This document shows, one piece after another, positions 14,185 through 24,809 of a stretch of DNA of 64,000 bases (position 1 is the first letter of the stretch; the number at the start of each line of letters is the position of its first letter). The position numbers and the translations under genes were made by a program. The notes under the pieces are model-generated. The model ran no database searches. It was not told the origin of the DNA and saw only the letters and a list, made by a program, of their open reading frames with translations. Source of the DNA: Perca fluviatilis (taxonomy: Eukaryota; Chordata; Actinopteri; Perciformes; Percidae); the NCBI RefSeq assembly GCF_010015445.1, contig NC_053128.1:11813840-11877839 (forward strand). Reading direction: 5' to 3'.

Positions 14185-15076
14185 AGGTCCCATGACATGG
14201 TGCTCTTTGGATGCTTTTATATAGACATTAGTGGTCCCCTAATACTGTATCTGAAGTCTCTTTTATATAAGCCTTAGTGGTCCCCTAATACTGTATCTGA
14301 AGTCTCTTTTATATAGGCCTTAGTGGTCCCCTAATACTGTATCTGAAGTCTTTTATATAGGGCTTAGTGGTCCCCTAATACTGTATCTGAAGTCTCTTTA
14401 ATATAGGCCTTAGTGGTTCCCTAATACTGTATCTGAAGTCTCTTTAATATAGGGCTTAGTGGTCCCCTAATACTGTATCTGAAGTCTCTTTAATATAGGG
14501 CTTAGTGGTCCCCTAATACTGTATCTGAAGTCTCTTTTATATAGGGCTTAGTGGTCCCCTAATACTGTATCTGAAGTCTCTTTTATATAGACCTTAGTGG
14601 TCCCCTAATACTGTGTCTGAAGTCTCTTTCCCAAAATTCAGCCTTGGTGCAGAATTACAGCCACTAGTGCCAGTCCCACAATGAGCTTTCCTTAGTATGT
14701 GCCATTTCTGTGTCTGTAGCTATTGAGGAGGAGAGGGGGAGGGGGCAAGGTGGAGGGTGGGGGTGTGGCCTTGACCAACTGGCACTTTGCTCGTTTGAAA
14801 GCCATGATGTCTCGCTCTCATGGGTGGGCCAAATTCTCTGGGCGGGCAAAGCAGAGAAAGGGGAGGTAACCTCGCTCCTTATGACCTCATAAGGAGCAAG
14901 ATTCCAGATCGGCCCATCTGAGCTTTCATTTTCTCAAAGGCAGAGCAGGATACCCAGGGCTCGGTTTACACCTATCACCATTTCTAGCCACTGGGGGACC
15001 ATAGGCAGGCAGGGGAGAACGCATATTAATGTTAAAAAAAAACTCATAAAGTGAAATTTTCATGCCATGGGACCTT
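14185..15076. mobile_element. TTAA-flanked TIR element carrying an internal minisatellite
   Basis: The left end reads AGGTCCCATGACATG after TTAA (14181-14184). The right end, reverse complemented, reads AAGGTCCCATGGCATG and is followed by TTAA (15077-15080). TTAA duplications are used by piggyBac- and Kolobok-type transposases. The 892-bp body has no transposase gene. The left half is a nine-copy 46-bp array (listed separately). The right half (14631-15076) is shared, inverted, with 61926-62329. It contains a perfect hairpin, CTCCTTATGA then CC then TCATAAGGAG, at about 14875-14896. Confidence 0.85.
14229..14630 (+). repeat. 46-bp minisatellite, nine units, inside a MITE
   Basis: Units begin TAGTGGTCCCCTAATACTG and continue through TATCTGAAGTCTCTTTTATA plus a short variable piece. 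Unit starts lie at about 14229, 14275, 14321, 14365, 14411, 14457, 14502, 14549 and 14595, so the spacing is 44-47 bp. Units differ mainly as TTTTATATA versus TTTAATATA, and as AGG versus AGA or AAG in the following bases. The array ends at GTCTCTTTCCC, where the element's unique body begins. Confidence 0.95.
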
Positions 15077-15182
15077 TTAAAATGACACCCCGAACGCACC
15101 TGAAAGGAAACACTAGCTATTGTTATTCACTTGGGAAATGAGCTGTCGAGCTTTACATTTTACAGTCAGTATATATACTTTG

Positions 15183-15272
15183 TAGTCTGGCTCAATGGAT
15201 ATACATTGCTGGGATAAAGCCTGACATCCAGATGTTCCTCCCCTCTCACTTTCTCTGGCAATGCAAGACTAG
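15183..15272. mobile_element. 90-bp hAT-type MITE with perfect 8-bp target duplication
   Basis: An 8-bp direct repeat ATACTTTG flanks the element (15175-15182 and 15273-15280). The ends are short imperfect inverted repeats: TAGTCTGGC on the left, and CTAGTCTTGC when the right end is reverse complemented. An 8-bp duplication is the hAT signature. The interior has GATAAAGCCTGACATCCAGA and a TTCTCTGGCAATGCAAGACT end, which I recall from an abundant percomorph repeat. The element is far too short to encode anything. Confidence 0.8.
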
Positions 15273-15280
15273 ATACTTTG

Positions 15281-16672
15281 TAAGAAAAACAAGAAGGCTA
15301 TAAGCAACAGGCGAAAAAGGTTCAAACATCTGGTTAAATGACAGCTACGTTAGACGCCACTGCGCGCTTTTATGTATGTGTGAGCTTGCTCTGGTGCTAT
15401 GTGAAAGTCTGCCTGGGTGCACAGTAGCAGTAAAGACGTGGAATGGAGTTTCATTGATTTGAGCCTTCTCTCAATAAGCAAGCGGGATGGATTTTATAAT
15501 GAAGCAGTGACACAGTGCTCTGAAAAGAGTGCTCAGTGGAAAGAATGATGCACTGATTTTCTACATTGCAAAAGTGAGTGGGGTTTAAACTAATCATTTT
15601 AAAAAGTGGGTGGGACTTGACCCTCCTATAATTGCTCCGATGCCCAGGGATGTGTCACAGTGTATGTTATGCATCTTTACATGGAAACTCCCGGTTATTA
15701 CACTTCTCTCTTTGTTTGTCCTGCTTTGATCAAAAACCGGAAATACCATCAGCTACATATAGAAAATGCAGAATTTCTATATATTTTTTTTTGCTAGTTT
15801 GTATGATGACTTGACTGGAGCGACTTGAATATGCAGCGGGAACCAAACTAATATGTTGACCTTTTAAGCTGACAAGTGTGTAATGTGATTGCATGCACGC
15901 AGTTCCGTTTCTATTTTTCTTGGGACTCCTTTTCACGCATCTGGGAGAGCAGCATGTGACAGGGATCAAAGCGGTTGTGATACCACTCGCCCTTATAAAG
16001 CGAGGAAGAGATGAAACAGAGCAATGTCCCGATTGAAGATAAATCCACCCTGATTAGCTTTGCTGTGCTCCTTATGTTGTTGTTTCTACTCCTTATTTTA
16101 ATTATTCTTCATACTCTTGCCATTCCAACTTCAATGTAAAGTCTGTCATGAAATACTGATATGTTTGTATAATTGTTCTCTCTATAGAGGCTCATTTCCA
16201 ACTATTTCCAGCTGATTTCTAGATATTCAGAGCTGTGCTCGTCTAACGCAAAATAATAATTTGTTTCCAACCACTGTGTGGAATGCCATGCATGAAACAG
16301 TGTGAATTACCATATGCATTACTTCAATTCAATTATTGCTATCCCCTTAAGTTAGAAGAAATATTGGTTTTGCCTTCTACGTTGATTTATTCATTTTAAT
16401 TTCCCCACCAAGAGCCATGAAGGGCAGCAGTGTCCATGCTCATTTTCATTTATTTTTTCATGCATGCAATGATTGCTTCCAGTTAGTCCCTACATATACA
16501 CACCTATGCATAACCCCAACATGTATAGGCTCTGGCTCGTCCCTTTACATTATTGGAATTGCCCAATAGGCATTGACAGCAGGGGTTTAATGAATTAAAG
16601 TGGACATAGCTGACTCAGTTCAATCGATAACTGGTCCCCTGTGGAGCCCTCTGCACTGTGCGCCAGAAACAG
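15281..16672. other. Single-copy non-coding stretch
   Basis: No gene or repeat family recognised. Open frames around 15632-15969 lack any signature. Confidence 0.5.
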
Positions 16673-16913
16673 CAGAGAAGGGGAGATAGAAAGCTAGAGA
16701 GAGTGACAAAGAGAACAAGAGAGAAAAATGAAAGAGAGAGGGAAAAAAGCCTACTTGAGAGGGAGAGAGGGGATGGGAAGAGAGAGGGAGAGAGGGGATG
16801 GGAAGGGAGAGGGAGAGAGAGGGAGGATGGGAAGGGAGAGAGAGAGAGGGAGGATGGGAAGGGAGAGAGAGAGAGAGAGAGAGAGAGATGATGGGAAGGG
16901 AGAGAGAGAACCA
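16673..16913. repeat. Purine-rich GA-type degenerate minisatellite
   Basis: The plus strand is almost entirely A and G. It consists of variable GAGAGAGG and GGATGGGAAGG units: the GATGGGAAG motif recurs at about 16773, 16797, 16826, 16852 and 16890. It starts in GAGAAA-rich sequence and ends in a pure GA run. Long Arg-Glu open frames across it are compositional artefacts. Such mirror-symmetric purine tracts can adopt triplex (H-DNA) structure. Confidence 0.9.
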
Positions 16914-17396
16914 GGGATGGAGTGGAATACAAATATGAATGGAGGCTATGAATGAGGTCCGGCTGATGAAAGGGTTAAGTGTTTTGCAGTTCCTCACCCT
17001 AATGGCTCCTGAGGCTTCTCCTCAAGAAGGCTAGTTTGTACTACATCCCCCCCAAAGATCCTGCGAGATGCACACTTGATTCCTTGATAATTTTTTTTCC
17101 ATCCTGACAGCGGTTTGTTTGTACTTTACAGCACAAACAAACTTTATAACACATGTGGCCTCATTCAGTCCAGCACTCATAAAAAACATTTGTCTTGCTC
17201 TTCATCGTAGTACTGGAATCAGAATTGTTGTGGCCTTTTGAGCAATAAACACGTTTTGTTCCAACAGGCGGTCTAGCAGTAAGAAGTGAGTTTTGCTTTG
17301 TTTCGCATTAAGAAAGAGATTAAAGAAAACGGCTGGTCTTGAGAAAGAATTACGTCAGATAAAATGCAAAGCATAACCATCTTACAAGCTGAATGA
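16914..17396. other. Single-copy non-coding stretch
   Basis: Nothing recognisable between the purine tract and the following pyrimidine tract. Confidence 0.5.
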
Positions 17397-17437
17397 TTTT
17401 TTTTTTCTCTCTCTCTCTCTTTTTTTTTCTTTTTTTT

Positions 17438-17478
<41 letters not shown>

Positions 17479-17492
17479 CTCTTTCTTTCTCC
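17397..17492. repeat. Poly-T/CT polypyrimidine tract
   Basis: Almost pure pyrimidine on the plus strand: T run, (CT)n, interrupted T runs, a run of nearly 40 T, then CTTT units. It lies about 500 bp from the purine tract of opposite strand sense at 16673-16913. Confidence 0.95.
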
Positions 17493-17799
17493 AGGGTCCA
17501 CACTAACATATGTCAGGGCTTCCAAACACCCACCATTAAATGGATTTTGGCTGTTTCACGAGTTCTTCACTGGTGTATACAAGAATAGATACTACATAGT
17601 ATCCAACAGAGCCAGCTCTTTACATAAATGACAATATTGGCCATTGGCTCACACCAAATACTTAATAAGGAATGACATGGTGTGACGCTCTTAAGGGGGT
17701 GTTCACACAGAATGTAGAGCAAATTTTAGTTACACCTCTGACACATTTTATCTTCATAAAATAGAATGGCTAATGTGTTAGCAAGCACTTAACTACGCA

Positions 17800-18740
17800 C
17801 AGTGTTGGGAAGAATACTTTCAAAACGTATTCCATTACAGAATACAGAATACATGCCCAAAAATGTAATTTGTAACGTATTCTGTTACATTACTCAGTCT
17901 GAGTGACATGCTCTTAATACTTGGATTACTTGCACATTGATTTGCATTTTATAAGTGTAGGAATGCGGCCATCAAATTTTCTTTTCTATTGTGTTCTTCT
18001 GTTCCAACTGGCTGAATATGTCCCTAAACAAGCAGATAGATTGTTGTATTTGTAGTCCCGAACTGCATACTACAAAAATCTAAGTCCCCACGAGCTAATT
18101 TTAGCTAACGGTAGCTAGCATGTCAATCGGGGCTAGTCAGTCTTTCAACGGCTCTGGGGCTAGTGAAATCAGCACATAGGAGAATGTAGTCGCACGTCAA
18201 CTAAGCAGGTAGCTACCTGATACAACTATAAAACAGCAAGGTGACCAGTAAAACTACAGCAGACGACTACCCCTGGCTAATAAAAAATAAAAAAAATAAA
18301 AACTTTAAGATGCAGGTTGGAGGTGGAGTAATTTGGACGCTGAAAGGAGGTTGGTTGCTGGCAAGCAGATGTTGCACTGCAGTTATATTTCGTTCTCCCT
18401 GTTCTTTCTTTAATGTGAAATGCTGTTTGAATTTCCAAGATAGAAACGCATTCCTGCCCTGGCTCTGTTGTGCCGGTTCCGACTCCATTCACGCAAATAG
18501 CACATTTTTTCATTTTCATATTGGGGCTTCTGGGAAATGCATGGAGTTGCCTTGATTTATTTAGAGAGTGAATAAACTCATGAAACGGACGTATCGCCAT
18601 GTAATCCATTGATTTCACCAATGTAACTGTATTCTAAATACCAACTATTTAAATTGTAACTGTAACAGAATACAGTTACTCATAATTTGTATTCTGAATA
18701 CGTAACGCCGGTACATGTATTCCTTTACTCCCCAACGCTG
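17800..18740. mobile_element. hAT-type non-autonomous transposon, 941 bp, perfect 8-bp TSD
   Basis: The element begins CAGTGTTGGGAAG and ends CTCCCCAACGCTG, so the termini are inverted repeats of about 10 bp (CAGTGTTGGG against CAGCGTTGGG). The flanking 8 bp ACTACGCA is identical on both sides (17792-17799 and 18741-18748), a hallmark of hAT insertion. Subterminal regions carry several ATTCTGTTACA- and GTATTCTGAATAC-type motifs in both orientations, probably transposase binding sites. There is no BED finger or hAT dimerisation region in any frame; open frames at 18241-18621 on both strands have no recognised domain. The termini match my memory of a common fish hAT family. Confidence 0.9.
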
Positions 18741-18748
18741 ACTACGCA

Positions 18749-19754
18749 TCCAGCAGACATTAAGCAACATAAACATTAATTTAGGCTCACGTTTCATGGC
18801 CGTGATGAATGTGAGTTCAGTAAAAACTCTCTGTTTAGCCATGTGATTGTGATGGGACTGAACGGTACAGTTAACGTGCCAGAAAACCTAAACATTGTGT
18901 TTTAATAGGCTGATAACCTCAGAGGAGCTGCAGAGTTGATCCATGTGAAAATCCTTGATTAGTGGAAAATGTTAGAGAATTACAAAAGTTAGGAAATCAA
19001 TGAAGGTATTTTGCCCTGTATGAAGAATTGCCAGGTTCAAAGACCGGATAGACGTTGCATGTGTTGTCAGTGAAATCATCCAGAGTTATATTTCACATTT
19101 TGAGCAGAGAATATGGATTTCTTTCCAACTATGCCAATCTTACATCAGCGTAAACACATTTCAGTGCAGTCTGAAATGATTGCCTCTGTCTTCCCTGTTC
19201 TGAGCACCTCCGCTCCTTTCAATCACACTGTCCCTTTTTCTCATATTCTATTATTTTGGTTTTAGCTTGCCCTCGCCCCGTGCTCTCTTTTTGTATTCCT
19301 CTGCTTTGACAGGGAACGGTTTCGCCTGTCACGTCACACTTGTGACTGACTGCGTGATGGATGGTATTCTGGTTAGAGCTCTGCTCTGTTTAAGGCGTAC
19401 AACGGGGCAGAAGCACCCCCTTGCCTCCCACTCTACCTGTCACGCATCACACCCTGCTCACCCCACCCTGTATTACTTAGATTTTCTCTTACCACTTCTG
19501 CTTTTTCAAAGCAACCTTGCTCCGCCTCTCCATCCATTTGTTGGCTTTTCACTCACATATGGCACTATTTGTCTTTCTGCTGTGTATGCGTCTGCTGCAG
19601 ACGGTCCATCATTGTCTTATACTTTGCACTGTGATTCTTTCTGAATTTGCATTTTGCCCTCATTTTAGCATAATAGTAATGACACTGTCTCCTCCAGTAA
19701 ACCTGTTACCTGTCTGGCGTTCAGTCACAGGTTTTTTTTTCCTGAAACTTACTC
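18749..19754. other. Single-copy non-coding stretch
   Basis: No gene is supported. Frames at 19267-19644 and 19517-19774 overlap in different phases and have no domain. Confidence 0.5.
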
Positions 19755-19834
19755 TTACGGAGCCCCGGAAGTGACATGGAGGAAGAAAAAAGAAAAAAAA
19801 AAGGCTACTGGGGAAAAACACAATGCGTATGAGA

Positions 19835-20056
19835 ACCATGGATGTATTAAGTGAACTGGATAAATTGTTCGGCGCGAAGCCCCGTTGATTCCAATGAGAG
19901 TGCTCAAAAGCGCTCCGCGTTGACTGACCCATGACGTCACGATGGACATGCGCACTAGCAACAGTTTGTTTGTGTTGTTGTAGCAACATGCGCATTCATT
20001 AGCTTCTCTCTCGTGTCTCTTACAAGTCTAGTTTGTTCTCTTAATACATCCATGGT
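19835..20056. mobile_element. 222-bp MITE-like unit nested in the foldback element
   Basis: Perfect 17-bp inverted ends: ACCATGGATGTATTAAG at the left and its reverse complement at 20040-20056. The interior is relatively GC-rich, with a palindromic TGACGTCA at about 19932-19939 (the cAMP-response-element core). The target duplication is not clear, so it may be an internal structural part of the larger element and not a separate insertion. Confidence 0.6.
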
Positions 20057-20145
20057 ATACGTGGCAAACTCATGAACTCGCCGTTTCATTGTATAAAATA
20101 TTCAACGTTAAACATTGCGTTTTCGTTGTTCCTGATCGTTTTAAC

Positions 20146-20453
20146 ATGCTTATCTAAATAAACAATAGATGTATTTAGACAACCAAGGAGATTTAATCAT
20201 GTCGTGCTACTAACTAGATACTAACTAGCGCTAGCTACTAAAGGTTAGCCTGCAGTCATTTTCATCAACAGCCAACGTTTGTTATAACACTTCACTTTGG
20301 CATGTATTAGTTAGTAATGCTTATCAAAATAAACGATGGATGTATTTAGACAACCAAGCAGATGTAGTTGAGACTGTTAGACTGCAGGCTAACCTTTAGT
20401 AGCTAGCACTAGCTAGTATCTAATTAGTAGCGCCACAATGATTACATCTCCTT
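20146..20453. repeat. Duplicated module, one part direct and the other inverted
   Basis: Two 42-bp blocks (20146-20187 and 20317-20358) are direct repeats with 39 of 42 identical bases. The adjacent 51-bp blocks (20207-20257 and 20380-20430) are inverted repeats with 48 of 51 identical bases. Inverted similarity continues to about 20184 and 20453, giving arms of about 74 bp. Confidence 0.85.
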
Positions 20454-20547
20454 CACAAAACAAAGTCAAGATCTCGCAAAAGTATAGTCAGTGTTTGTCC
20501 CCAGTAAATTTTTTTTTCTCCTCCATGTCACTTCCGGTGCTACGTAA

Positions 20548-20947
20548 TCTCTAGATCTGCTGGTCAAATTCTTCTCACTGTCTTTCAACAAAGAGTGAAA
20601 TATAATGGTACCCTTTTTACACATTTCCCTATCCATTAAGCTCTTTGTTCAACCATCTTTTCGCTCCCAATTATTCCCTCGCAGTAGCCCATCCCGCTAA
20701 TCATAGTGCGCGGTTGGACAAAGTGTTAAAATGTAGTTAGGCTAACAAGGCGCTGGGCAAATGCAGCCATTTCAAGCGTTGCTCTGGTAATGGGTCCTTG
20801 ACTGATTGACAGGCCTATTCTCTGCTCTTCCTGAGTGACAAGACTGCAGTCGCCGCTGCGACGTAGGAAATGAGAGTGGAATTACAATACCAACCATGTC
20901 ACCTCCTCAGGGGACAGGAGAAAGGAAAATACAATCACAGTCCCCAT

Positions 20948-20949
<2 letters not shown>
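20548..20949. other. Single-copy non-coding stretch
   Basis: No recognised feature. Confidence 0.5.

Positions 20950-20997
<48 letters not shown>
20950..20997. repeat. (AC)n microsatellite
   Basis: About 24 AC units; 50 bp from a second AC array in the same orientation. Confidence 0.97.
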
Positions 20998-21003
<6 letters not shown>

Positions 21004-21044
21004 CACACAGTCACAGTCTCCTTTTATCTGCACTCTGGTGGAAA

Positions 21045-21047
<3 letters not shown>

Positions 21048-21091
<44 letters not shown>
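21048..21091. repeat. (AC)n microsatellite
   Basis: About 22 AC units, in direct orientation with the array at 20950-20997. Confidence 0.97.
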
Positions 21092-21095
<4 letters not shown>

Positions 21096-22641
21096 ACTCC
21101 AGCAGTGTTTTTACCTGCTATTGTACTGGATTGTACTTGAGCTTAAAATGAAATCTGCACCAGCTCATATAAGGCAATAAAAAGTTGCATGTATGTGAAC
21201 CTTTGGATAATGGTGCTTTTTTCCTATAAAAGAAAACTTGGTTAAACTCAAACAGACTCAACCAAATTTAGGCCATATGTTTTATTCATTTACTCTGTAT
21301 GTTTCTGCTCAGACACATTTTGGCCAATTCTTTTAGAGGAAGTGACAATGTGAATACAAGAAGAGGCTAATTTATTCCATCCTTGTCCTCCTGTAGGGAC
21401 GTTTAAGTAACTGTGTGTGAATAAGTGTGGTTTTCTTCGAAAGGACTGTGAAAACAGCCTTAATATTTTAGGGTGTCTCAGGGATTTGTTTAAAGAAACT
21501 GTGGAAAAAGAGTCTCTCATTCTCTCTCTTTCCGTCTGTGAGTCTTACGTGTGCATAAAAATGAAGAGACAGAGTAAAAAAGAGAGTGAGCGCATGCAGG
21601 AGAGCTGATATCTATTTACACAACACATGAGGAAATGCAAACTCAAATCTGCAGATTTCTCTCCTGCCAGTCAAGTCTAAGTAATATAATCCTCGTAAAC
21701 ATTGGGGGCTAAAAAAATTAAAAAAAATACTGATGGTGACCTGAAGCATCAACCATTGAGTGAACCCACAAGAGGAGCTTTGCAGCCTTTGGTCCAGTTC
21801 ATGCCGTGCAGTAGGCTACTCCCTCAGTCATTACTAGGTCTGGTTAATACAATGCTTGGGTAGATTAAAGTGTAAGTGGGGACACTTCCTATTAAAAGCT
21901 TTCTATTATGGCGGCTTTTACATGGAGGCAGCCGCCGTCCCGGAGTCTGTTTGTGCTGCATTTACTGCCGTTCCCCTGTCGATCTTCCTTTACTGGCTGT
22001 GGTGCGGGCGGGGGTGTTTATGAGTTTATAAAAGCTCATGATGCATCATCATGCTTTTACAAATTCAGACATGAAAACTCAGCCTACACGTCCTTCCCTT
22101 TGCTCCCCACTGTCACCCCTACACCCCCCTTCTCCCACCCGCCCCATCCCTCCCTCCCTGTTTCTTAACCATCCCAGCACACTCATTTAACCTTGTTAAA
22201 CCCTCTAAACCGGGCCGCTCGGGGGCTGTTACACGCCACAGCAATTTCTAACAGGGGATTCATTTCCGCCACGTTAAAGGAAACGGTTCACATCAGCCGT
22301 ATATAATTTACAGACACCAAGCTCAAGATCTTTAAGAGGAGTAGGAGGAATGGCTATTGTTACGATGTTACTCAAAAGATGTGGCCTCGGGGGCAGAAGT
22401 GGAGACAAGAGGCAGGCTGGTTAGTGTTCGCAAACAACACCGGGGCCTTTTGCAGGCGTGACAGGCCGAGGGTTTAGGGCTGGAAGGGCACGGGAGAGCC
22501 AGCGGTGGAGGAAGAAAGACAGGTTCATGTCTGCAGTGTAAAGCAGCAGCCGGACGGGTGCACAGCCGCCATAATGAACCCTATTGAAGGTGAGCAGGAG
22601 CCAGGTGGGCAGCCTTTCAGGAGTGGACAAAAGGCAATCAG

Positions 22642-22643
<2 letters not shown>
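21092..22643. other. Single-copy non-coding stretch
   Basis: No gene. Bases 22081-22165 are C- and T-rich. The part from 21900 to 22640 is more GC-balanced than its surroundings, but the frames in it (for example 21908-22168) have no recognisable domain. Confidence 0.5.

Positions 22644-22692
<49 letters not shown>
22644..22692. repeat. (GT)n microsatellite
   Basis: About 24 uninterrupted GT units. Confidence 0.97.
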
Positions 22693-22693
<1 letters not shown>

Positions 22694-23846
22694 TGCACAT
22701 GCTCTTGTACAAGTAGAAGGTGGATAAGTCAGAGAATGGAATTGTGTATGGCATTGAGAAATGCTTTCAGGGGAGTTGGAGTGTGCTGCTGTAGATGGAC
22801 TGGTATTATAGCCTCTGCAGACATCCATTGGAAAATCCCCTCAGAATTCATTGTGGTTAGAATAAAGTCCTAGTGTCAAGCATAGGAACGGTCAATAATT
22901 CTCCACTGTAAATTGATAGTGTTGAGTGTATTGCACCTCATGGTGTCATGGGCTTTTGAAATTGTGTTTTTTATTTATTTTTTTCATCGAGCTATAGGTT
23001 TCCAATCCTGCAGTTAATGATATTTGTGTTTTATTCTTCCTACTGCAGCCATCTGTACTGCCGAGTTTCGATATCAGGCTCATGAGTGCACCTGTTTGAA
23101 TGAGTAATGGCTGGCGCAGTATTGTGCTGTTAAGGAGCGTCATATGGGGAAAGAAATGGTGATTGTCTCCTTCCTAGAGAGGTTCTCGGAAGCCACAGCA
23201 TGGGGCCCACTCCATAGATAAACCACCAGATGTTTCAGCACCGTAGATTCGGCTATGAATCTTCTTAACTGCAGCTCAAGCCCCGAATGACAGAACAAGT
23301 ATATGGTCAAATCCCTGTTTGTGACAGCACCCCACAATTCTAGCTCTCCTAACAACTGCCATTGATGGTCTTCCTTTACTCATCCCCGCCCCTCGATTCC
23401 GTGGCTCTTGCTCACATCTTTCTACAGAGTTCAGCTCCGGTGGCACGTGGCTATATTTCAAACGGCACTGTTTGCTGGTGCTAATGCATTTAGTACCAAT
23501 GGCTAATTAAAACTGCAACATCACTTTGGTAAAACATCTGTTCCGCTCTTAATAAGCAGGGCTGTCTTGAAGCGATTGCGCTAAGTGTCATTAAGTGCTG
23601 ATCAAACGATGCTGCCCGGTCAGTGGGGGTAAACGTTACTGAATGCTGACTTGTGCATGCACTGAATGCAAATACATCCCATACCCAACAATCTTCTTCC
23701 TTTCTTTTGTCAGTCTACGTTCAGCTATAGCTGAATGTGATCTGTGATGTCTTTTTGAATGCTGTATGGTGCTGTTCTCCTTTTTAAATATGTTCACTCT
23801 GTAGCCATTTGTTTTTTTTTTTTTTCATTTATATTCATGATGCTTT
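22693..23846. other. Single-copy non-coding stretch
   Basis: Nothing recognised. A T run lies at 23812-23825 near the right edge. Confidence 0.5.
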
Positions 23847-23850
23847 TTAA

Positions 23851-23938
23851 AGCAACACTGTCACTTTTAGCTGCAGCTGTAGTTCCAATGAGACAACCTG
23901 TAGGGGGACCGAAGCGGGAAAAGCTACATAGTGTTGCT
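23851..23938. mobile_element. 88-bp TTAA-flanked mini-MITE
   Basis: Flanked by TTAA on both sides (23847-23850 and 23939-23942). The ends are inverted repeats, AGCAACACT and AGTGTTGCT. The interior includes CTGTAGGGGGACCGAAGCGG. Small size, short inverted ends and TTAA flanks point to mobilisation by a piggyBac- or Kolobok-type enzyme. I recall the same short repeat from other percomorphs. Confidence 0.8.
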
Positions 23939-23942
23939 TTAA

Positions 23943-24805
23943 CATCTGTCACGGGACAAATATGAGCTTTCTAGTTAACTGGGCTCATATATAGTTTTCC
24001 TGTAAATAAAACTAAAGAAAGAGAAAGAAAGAGGTTCATTTTGAAATGATATGATCCACATTCTTGGTGCTCCTGTTATTTTGATTCTGGACCCCTCATC
24101 AATCTGCAATCGGCCAGAAAATGTTGAAAGAAAAGTTATGTAATGGTTTAAATAGCCTTTACACATGAGCATGTGCATATTGTTACAGTGGTTGTATGAT
24201 GTGATTGAGGCTTAAACTTACAGTTTAAATCTGTCCCTGATTGTTGGTGTTTGGACATCCAAAATGGGGATTTTATAACTGTTTACCAAATTAAACCGTA
24301 AAAAGCTTCTTTCTTTGTTCCCACTGTGTTGTGTGGACTTACCAGAGATCAGCAAATGGAACAACAAATGCTTCCCTATCTGGGGCATTCATTTACATAC
24401 AGACAAAAAAAGGAGACAGGGAGAAAGAGCGTGAGGGGAAAGGGGGAAAGAAAAGCAAAACTGATTAATTTGGAAGTCGGAGAGCAGAATGAAAAGAACC
24501 TCAAAAGTGAAGTGAATTTTTATCGTTTATACTTCAGAGTGTGATGGTGTGTTTCCTAATTAGGTCAGACAAAGGAACCCATGACATCGGACTGATCTTA
24601 ATGGTGGATATGGTTAGATAATGTAGCAGTTGGGTGTCTAACACCCAATCCTAACTTATAATCAGACCGTCTATCCTTCAGAGAAGACACAAAGATCTGT
24701 TCTCTAAAATATGTTTTTACAAATTCTAGAATTGTTAAACATTTTTCAGGCTGAGAGCAGCCAGCAGTCTACAGTACACATTTCACTCATAGCATTATAT
24801 TTTAT
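23943..24805. other. Single-copy non-coding stretch
   Basis: No gene; a purine-rich patch lies at about 24405-24460. Confidence 0.5.
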
Positions 24806-24809
24806 TTAA

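Larger units (their letters stand above)
19755..20547. mobile_element. Composite foldback-type element with nested inverted repeats
   Basis: The outer inverted repeats are 19755-19783 (TTACGGAGCCCCGGAAG, then TGACATGGAGGA) and 20519-20547 (TCCTCCATGTCACTTCCGG, then TGCTACGTAA). A further pair TACTGGGG/CCCCAGTA lies just inside (19806-19813, 20499-20506). A MITE-like unit with 17-bp inverted ends lies within it (19835-20056), as does a duplicated, partly inverted module (20146-20453). I could not fix a target-site duplication, so the superfamily is unknown. No coding sequence is present. Confidence 0.7.

Noticed and set aside
14229..14630. Regularly spaced 46-bp repeats resembling a CRISPR array
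   Set aside because: The units are contiguous with no unique spacers, lie inside a MITE, and the genome is eukaryotic.
16615..16997. Arg-Glu-rich and Ser-Leu-Pro-rich frames of 75-125 codons
   Set aside because: Caused by the purine tract; all frames stay open because the composition lacks stop codons.
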